Below, piece by piece: positions 17,601 through 17,765 of a stretch of DNA of 17,765 nucleotides. Origin of the DNA: Candidatus Eiseniibacteriota bacterium (GTDB taxonomy: Bacteria > Eisenbacteria > RBG-16-71-46); NCBI GenBank assembly GCA_005893185.1, contig VBOS01000173.1:1-17765 (forward strand). Direction: 5' to 3'. Position 1 is the first letter of the stretch; every line of letters begins with the position of its first letter. The notes beneath the pieces were generated by a model. It was not told where the DNA came from and did no database searches. It saw nothing but the letters and a program-made list of their open reading frames with translations. Both the position numbers and the translations under genes were made by a program.

Positions 17601-17765
17601 GCCAAGATCCGCCTGCGGCCGATTCTCATGACCACGCTCTCCACGATCTTCGGCATCTTGCCGATCGCGCTGGGGTTGGGGGCCGGGGCCGAGTCGCGCA
17701 GGCCGCTCGGCATGGCGGTCGTGGGTGGGATGGTGTTCTCCACCCTGCTCACCCTGATGGTGGTC
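14661..17765 (+). CDS. RND-family efflux pump, inner-membrane subunit (AcrB/MexB-like), 3'-truncated by the window
   Basis: The frame is open for 1035 codons from ATG 14661 to the right edge; AcrB-type pumps are about 1030-1050 residues, so little is missing. TM1 begins right after MKISEVSIERPVLATVM. The proton-relay pair is D400-D401 in TM4 (IGLVVDDAIVMLEN), and the relay Lys is K954 in TM10 (LVTKNAILVVEFAN), so it should be active. The porter and docking domains are complete in two repeats (for example EEQLSTIEGVKVM in the first, GGGFGGDVNFVLQ in the second). The loop after TM6 (about 492-520) carries a small His/Asp/Glu-rich insertion (HAGHGGESEEA). It exports drugs, solvents or similar amphiphiles with the upstream adaptor; an outer-membrane factor may lie beyond the window. 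A GGGGA lies 8 nt before the ATG. The residues resemble the multidrug (HAE1) branch rather than metal-exporting CzcA types. Confidence 0.95.
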   Translation, partial: MKISEVSIERPVLATVMSLAIILIGILSFTFLPVREYPDIESPVVSVTTFYRGANPQVVETEITDVLEEQLSTIEGVKVMTSSSQEQVSNITIEFQLRRDVDKAANDVRDRVSRVRGDLPSTADEPIVAKQDVNAQPIIWLALFGKNFSTLELSDIAYNVFSEKLQRLNGVGGVVIGGNRKYAMRVWLDPQRLAAYAVTVTDVEQALRGQNAQIPSGRIEGAGREFSVHTRGDLTQPDEFAAIVVSQQENRVVRLGDIANVQVGAEDDRNIARYNGLPTVGLGIVKQQKASTVAVAQEVRRALPGLRGLLPAGMQLEVAYDSATFIEQSIHEVIVSLGIAVLLVFVVIFVFLGSLRATLIPAVAIPVSIIGTFTAIYFLGFSINILTLLAFVLAIGLVVDDAIVMLENVHRHLEMGKGRMRATFDGAKEIGFAILATTISLVAVFVPVAFLTGRVGRLFNEFGVAVAVSVLISGFVALTLTPMLCSRMLRRHAGHGGESEEAPADASGDGHDAADARPVPVERANWFDGVFAHVASTYERAVRLAVGHRRVVMTGTVLVVVAIGVLFFGFPGVTLFGRHIVPPFPGLPHELTPTEDRGWVFTFIRAPEGATLEYMDRYTRLVEGTYERLPAKDRMFTAVGLFGPITDGFMFVGLKPQGQRPPVQALTQMLFPQLMAIPGVLAFAFPPPGLGGGFGGDVNFVLQAETYDQLAQATGLMMMEARKLGYLVNLDTDLQLNKPQLEIDIDRDRAAALGVSVADIGATLQTLLGGRRETRFKRGNHEYEVMLQVPRADRSSPSIIDGLYVRGSSGLVQLASVTRVHEAVAPRQLNHFNRVRSATLTASLAPGATIGKALADLNGIAKRVLPAGVRTDLGGASREFVDSSGGLNFLFLIALVFIYLVLAAQFESFIHPLTILFSVPLAVFGALITLLALKLTINIYSQIGLIMLIGLVTKNAILVVEFANQRRAQGIELVEAVVGAAKIRLRPILMTTLSTIFGILPIALGLGAGAESRRPLGMAVVGGMVFSTLLTLMVV

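Overview
The DNA is very GC-rich, roughly 70% by eye. It uses GTG starts freely, packs genes into short-gap operons, and almost every gene throws long antisense shadow ORFs. GWxTD-type proteins, UvrD/AddB-like helicase-nucleases and fused FTR1-DUF2318 permeases suggest an uncultured deep-branching Gram-negative lineage (Myxococcota, Binatota or Eisenbacteria-like). The species cannot be fixed from the sequence. An RND pump with its adaptor implies an outer membrane.

Layout. (1) 1-3743, plus: the body of a UvrD-type helicase fused to a four-Cys PD-(D/E)XK nuclease, cut by the left edge, then an inositol-monophosphatase family enzyme. (2) 3789-6250, minus: a secreted TPR/GWxTD-type protein followed by a stand-alone CheY-like receiver. 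(3) 6424-12521, plus: a metal-linked operon of an SmtB-type operator, an ArsR-family repressor, an FTR1 iron permease fused to a Cys-rich DUF2318 domain, two FtsX/MacB-type permeases (the second frame-broken), an ABC ATPase carrying a complete DtxR-like metalloregulator as its C-terminal third, and a rhodanese-methyltransferase protein. (4) 12522-13563: a hairpin between convergent genes, a broken minus-strand gene for a small secreted PEP-CTERM-like protein, and about 500 bp without genes that holds a pair of REP-like hairpins. (5) 13564-17765, plus: an RND efflux adaptor with a damaged or missing N-terminus, and an RND inner-membrane pump that runs off the right edge.

How the genes work together. 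Region 3 resembles the Campylobacter p19 iron-uptake locus (FTR1, DUF2318 protein, two FtsX-type permeases, one ATPase), but no P19 gene is present and two of the parts are fused. The most unusual item is the ATPase-DtxR fusion. It keeps the primary-site ligand positions of DtxR (E231, C319, E322, H323), but its helix-turn-helix is shortened and two ancillary-site histidines are replaced. I infer that cytosolic metal could directly control the transporter, as the C-terminal sensor domains of MetN and ModC do, while the ArsR protein controls transcription.

Three loci (second permease, minus-strand secreted protein, RND adaptor) show frame breaks that appear to coincide with missing short segments, two of them where a signal peptide or membrane anchor is expected. 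This could be real decay or a recurring assembly fault, and it should be settled before functional conclusions are drawn.
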